In this document: in pieces, positions 14,034 through 14,137 of the stretch | How positions within the stretch are numbered: the first letter of the stretch is position 1 | How the letters are laid out: every line of letters begins with the position of its first letter | Assembly: GCA_028716765.1 (NCBI GenBank) | Contig: JAQUPC010000054.1 | Coordinates: forward strand, 1-14,137 | Origin: Alphaproteobacteria bacterium | GTDB lineage: Bacteria; Pseudomonadota; Alphaproteobacteria; UBA9219 | Direction: 5' to 3' | Length of the DNA stretch: 14,137 bases | Made by a program: the position numbers and the translations under genes | Notes under the pieces: model-generated | Databases searched by the model: none | The model's input: the letters and a program-made list of their open reading frames with translations, nothing else | What the model was told of the DNA's origin: nothing

Positions 14034-14137
14034 AGCGGTCTTAAGAGACCCCATGACCTCCGGAATGTGGAAGGATTACAGGGCTTTTAAGGCCGCGGGC
14101 TTGCTTAAGGTGTGGCGCAAAAGGTGGGCGGCAGGTC
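14034..14137. other. Right-edge stretch, no gene seen
   Basis: 104 bp upstream (minus strand) of leader C. No supportable ORF. The last ~20 bases (AAAAGGTGGGCGGC) resemble short repeat R2 near 11551 and 12444, suggesting that the array continues past the window edge. Confidence 0.4.

Overview
The window looks like a chromosomal segment of a free-living alphaproteobacterium. The block divL–tsaE–amgK–murU–addB–addA, all on the minus strand, is an order I associate with Caulobacter-like and Rhodospirillales-like genomes. DivL with a tyrosine in place of the phospho-accepting histidine is an alphaproteobacterial hallmark. The conserved block is GC-rich. I cannot name the genus.

Positions 1–8444 and 8600–11116 are the housekeeping block. 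Read on the minus strand it runs divL (cell-cycle pseudokinase), tsaE (tRNA t6A synthesis), amgK and murU (recycling of cell-wall MurNAc to UDP-MurNAc), and addB and addA (double-strand break repair; addA runs off the left edge). The pairs tsaE/amgK, murU/addB and addB/addA each overlap by 4 bp (ATGA), implying translational coupling. An unrecognised plus-strand gene (6126–6854) sits between amgK and murU and splits the block. Several GC-rich palindromic repeats occur here. Two copies of one ~75-bp family lie in frame inside addB and amgK, in opposite orientations. A different composite multi-hairpin element fills the divL–tsaE gap.

At about 11277–11485 lies the last third of the catalytic domain of a XerD-like tyrosine recombinase, cut off within its HxxR box. 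Beyond it the sequence changes character. Positions 11486–14137 hold three minus-strand ORFs of lower GC: a type IV pilin-like protein and two secreted cysteine-containing proteins that share an N-terminal module. Each is preceded by a copy of the same ~200-bp noncoding leader, which ends at the Shine-Dalgarno site and start codon. Two of the leaders match at 73 of 74 positions over one stretch, although the genes behind them are largely unrelated, and the three leaders look mosaic. This 'same leader, different surface gene' array beside a broken recombinase is the most interesting part of the window. My inference is a locus where exported or pilus-associated proteins are swapped, duplicated or co-regulated as cassettes.
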